Below, piece by piece: positions 13,952 to 15,440 of a stretch of DNA of 15,440 bases. The notes beneath the pieces are model-generated. The model searched no databases, was not told where the DNA came from, and worked only from the letters and a program-made list of their open reading frames with translations. The position numbers and the translations under genes are program-made. Within the stretch, counting starts at the first letter, position 1; every line of letters begins with the position of its first letter. Origin of the DNA: JAABQT01 sp035459025 (GTDB taxonomy: Bacteria; Pseudomonadota; Gammaproteobacteria; Burkholderiales; SG8-39); NCBI GenBank assembly GCA_035459025.1, contig DATHYT010000058.1, forward strand, positions 1-15,440, given 5' to 3'.

Positions 13952-15015
13952 GCCCGCCCCGGCAATACTTTCCGCAGCTTCTCGCGCGCCGCGCGCAGCG
14001 CCCCTTGCGTCGTTGCCCAGTCCAGGCAGGCGTCGGTGATCGAGACGCCATAGCGCAGCTGCGCGCGCGGCGCGAGCGGCTGGCTGCCCCCTTCCAGGTT
14101 CGACTCCAGCATCAGCCCGACGATCGAGCGGTTGCCCTCCAGTATCTGGTGCACGCAGTCGGCGAGCACGAGCGGCTGGCGCGCCGGGTCCTTGCCCGAA
14201 TTGCCATGGCTGCAGTCGACCACGATGTTGCACGCCAGCCCCGCGCGCGCCAGCTCCTCCTCGGCGAGCGCGATGCTGACCGAGTCGTAGTTGGCCGCGG
14301 CGCCGCCGCGCAGCACGATGTGCGCGTGGCGGTTGCCGCGCGTCTGCGTCACCGCGCAGCGCCCGTCCGCGTCGATGCCGAGGAACGCATGCGGCTGCGA
14401 CACCGCGGCGAGCGCGTTCAGCGCCACCGCGCGATTGCCGTCGGTGCCGTTCTTGATGCCGACCGGCATCGACAGGCCGCTCGCCATTTCGCGGTGCGTC
14501 TGCGACTCGGTGGTGCGCGCGCCGATCGCGCTCCAGGCGACGAGGTCCGAGAGGTACTGCGGCGTGATCGGGTCGAGCGCCTCGGTGCCGCAGGGCAGCC
14601 CCAGGTCGTTGAGGTCGCCGAGCAGCCGCCGCGCCAGGCGCAGTCCCTTCTCGATGTGGAAGCTGTCGTCCAGATCGGGGTCGTTGATGAGGCCCTTCCA
14701 GCCGGTGGTGGTGCGCGGCTTCTCGAAGTACACGCGCATCACGAGGAACAGCGTGTCGGCGAGCTCGGCCGCGAGCGCGGCGAGGCGCCGGCCGTACTCG
14801 AGCGCGGCCGCCGGGTCGTGAATCGAGCAGGGCCCGACGACGACGAACAGGCGCGGGTCGCGCCGCTCGAGGATGCGCGCGAGCGTCGCGCGGCTCTCCA
14901 GCACCGTGCGCGCGGCTGTCTCGCCGAGCGGCATCTCGGCGCGCAGCACCTGCGGCGCGGGCAGCGGCGTCTGCGAAGCGACATTGAGATCGTCGATGCG
15001 CGGGTCGCCGAACAT
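13948..15015 (-). CDS. aroG: 3-deoxy-7-phosphoheptulonate (DAHP) synthase, class I
   Basis: 355 aa, the usual length of AroF/AroG/AroH. It condenses phosphoenolpyruvate and erythrose 4-phosphate, the first step of the shikimate route to aromatic amino acids. Diagnostic motifs: GPCSIHD (61-67, metal-binding Cys63), RVYFEKPRTTTGWKGLINDP (94-113), GIKNGTDGN (186-194), DCSHGNSGKDP (267-277) and YGVSITDACLDW (322-333). All catalytic residues appear intact. Which amino acid inhibits it cannot be decided, so aroG is a family name here. The start is ATG 15015; an upstream TTG (15090) would add 25 residues of no family likeness. No ribosome binding site precedes ATG 15015, and a -10-like element sits only 7 bases upstream of it, which suggests a leaderless mRNA. 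It is the first gene of the three-gene operon. Confidence 0.96.
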   Translation of the reverse strand: MFGDPRIDDLNVASQTPLPAPQVLRAEMPLGETAARTVLESRATLARILERRDPRLFVVVGPCSIHDPAAALEYGRRLAALAAELADTLFLVMRVYFEKPRTTTGWKGLINDPDLDDSFHIEKGLRLARRLLGDLNDLGLPCGTEALDPITPQYLSDLVAWSAIGARTTESQTHREMASGLSMPVGIKNGTDGNRAVALNALAAVSQPHAFLGIDADGRCAVTQTRGNRHAHIVLRGGAAANYDSVSIALAEEELARAGLACNIVVDCSHGNSGKDPARQPLVLADCVHQILEGNRSIVGLMLESNLEGGSQPLAPRAQLRYGVSITDACLDWATTQGALRAAREKLRKVLPGRA

Positions 15016-15022
15016 GGCGCGC

Positions 15023-15031
15023 AGTCTAGCA
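15023..15031 (-). promoter_or_regulatory. candidate extended -10 promoter of the DAHP synthase operon
   Basis: On the minus strand TGCTAGACT is an extended -10 (TG-n-TAGACT, hexamer at 15028-15023). No good -35 lies 16-18 bases upstream, consistent with the extended type. The predicted transcript start is about 15016, immediately before the ATG at 15015. Confidence 0.5.
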
Positions 15032-15051
15032 CCGCGTGCCGCGGGAACTGC

Positions 15052-15080
15052 TTGAGACAGAGTGCGGCCGACCCTACAAT
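15052..15080 (+). promoter_or_regulatory. sigma-70-type promoter for the DUF2157 gene
   Basis: -35 TTGAGA (15052-15057), a 17-base spacer and -10 TACAAT (15075-15080): five of six consensus -10 bases and four of six -35 bases, at ideal spacing. The predicted start is about 15087, some 50 bases before the coding region. It is back to back with the -10 element of the DAHP synthase operon. Confidence 0.78.
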
Positions 15081-15138
15081 CCCCGGGCAAGCGCCATTCG
15101 CAGTGCGCATCCGCGATTGCCGATCAGGGGGTTCTGTT

Positions 15139-15440
15139 CTGAGCAAGCACCTTCAGTGGCTGAAGCAGGAGATGGCGCAGTGGCGCGCCGAGGGGCTGGT
15201 CGACGAAGCGCTCGCGCAGCGCATTCTGGCGCGCTATCCGGCCGGCGCCGAGCGCAACTGGGGCCGCATCGTCTTCTCGGCCATCGGCGCGGTGCTGGTC
15301 GGCCTCGGCGTCATTCTGTTCTTCGCGTACAACTGGCAGGAATTGCCCAAGGCGGCCAAGCTCGCGCTGGCGATCGGCGCGCTGGCCGCGGCGCACGGCA
15401 GCGCGATGGCGCTGGCGCGGCGCGCCAATGCCAGCGTCGG
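15139..15440 (+). CDS. DUF2157 membrane protein (partial, N-terminal part)
   Basis: At least 100 residues, continuing past the window. The sequence SKHLQWLKQEMAQWRAEGLV, then DEALAQRILARYP, is the N-terminal helical part of DUF2157 proteins. It is followed by a first membrane helix (GRIVFSAIGAVLVGLGVILF) and FAYNWQELPKAAKLALAIGA, which is diagnostic for the family. A second membrane helix begins after AKL. The family is integral to the inner membrane and of unknown function. The frame has no ATG, GTG or TTG before Ser-Lys-His; the codon there is CTG at 15139, with GGGGG 8 bases upstream (15127-15131). An ATG at 15172 would remove the conserved N-terminal dozen residues and lies directly against its only purine-rich sequence. 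I therefore prefer the rare CTG start. Confidence 0.82.
   Translation, partial: MSKHLQWLKQEMAQWRAEGLVDEALAQRILARYPAGAERNWGRIVFSAIGAVLVGLGVILFFAYNWQELPKAAKLALAIGALAAAHGSAMALARRANASV

Noticed and set aside
15016..15090. TTG 15090 as start of DAHP synthase
   Set aside because: The added 25 residues have no likeness to the family, and the likely promoter of the gene lies inside them.
1..15440. CRISPR arrays, insertion sequences, phage genes
   Set aside because: No regularly spaced repeats, transposase or integrase motifs, or terminal inverted repeats were seen.

Overview
The window is very GC-rich, densely coded bacterial DNA. The gene families (YceH/DUF480, type I DAHP synthase, a pilus-like secretion operon, a DUF2157 membrane protein) and the pervasive GTG starts with overlapping start/stop codons suggest a high-GC betaproteobacterium, Burkholderiales or a relative. 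This is a judgement from protein style, with no database comparison.

Region 1 (1-9730, all minus strand) is a long operon for a type II secretion / type IV pilus-like envelope machine. In transcription order it encodes: the major pseudopilin GspG, the inner-membrane platform GspF, the motor ATPase GspE, four small assembly proteins arranged like PilM-PilN-PilO-PilP (GspL/M/C equivalents), a lipoprotein secretin with a C-terminal cohesin-like domain, three more pilin-like proteins, and finally a c-type cytochrome running off the left edge. Almost every junction is a 4-base ATGA/GTGA overlap, so translation is probably coupled through the whole set. The order and the separate PilM/PilN-type genes resemble MSHA-type or type IV pilus operons. 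GspG, however, is a classical calcium-site type II pseudopilin. No prepilin peptidase gene is in the window, so processing must be supplied from elsewhere. Taken together this is a hybrid, atypical type II secretion-like system. Its most unusual parts are the cohesin-tailed secretin, a pilin-like protein lacking the conserved Glu5, and the linked exported haem protein.

Region 2 (9731-10205) is a 475-base divergent intergenic region with no convincing gene. It holds an inverted repeat near the secretion-operon side and two GC-rich hairpins in what would be the leader of the next gene. Region 3 (10206-11141, plus strand) holds a small cold-shock protein with a clear intrinsic terminator, then yceH. 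A perfect 9-bp hairpin lies between yceH and the convergent gene that follows.

Region 4 (11206-15015, minus strand) is a three-gene metabolic operon: DAHP synthase (first step of the shikimate pathway), a thiamine-diphosphate-dependent acetolactate-synthase-like enzyme, and a ketopantoate-reductase-like oxidoreductase. The junctions are a GTGA overlap and a 1-base gap. Region 5 (15016-15440) has divergent promoters and the start of a DUF2157 membrane protein on the plus strand, apparently beginning at a CTG codon.
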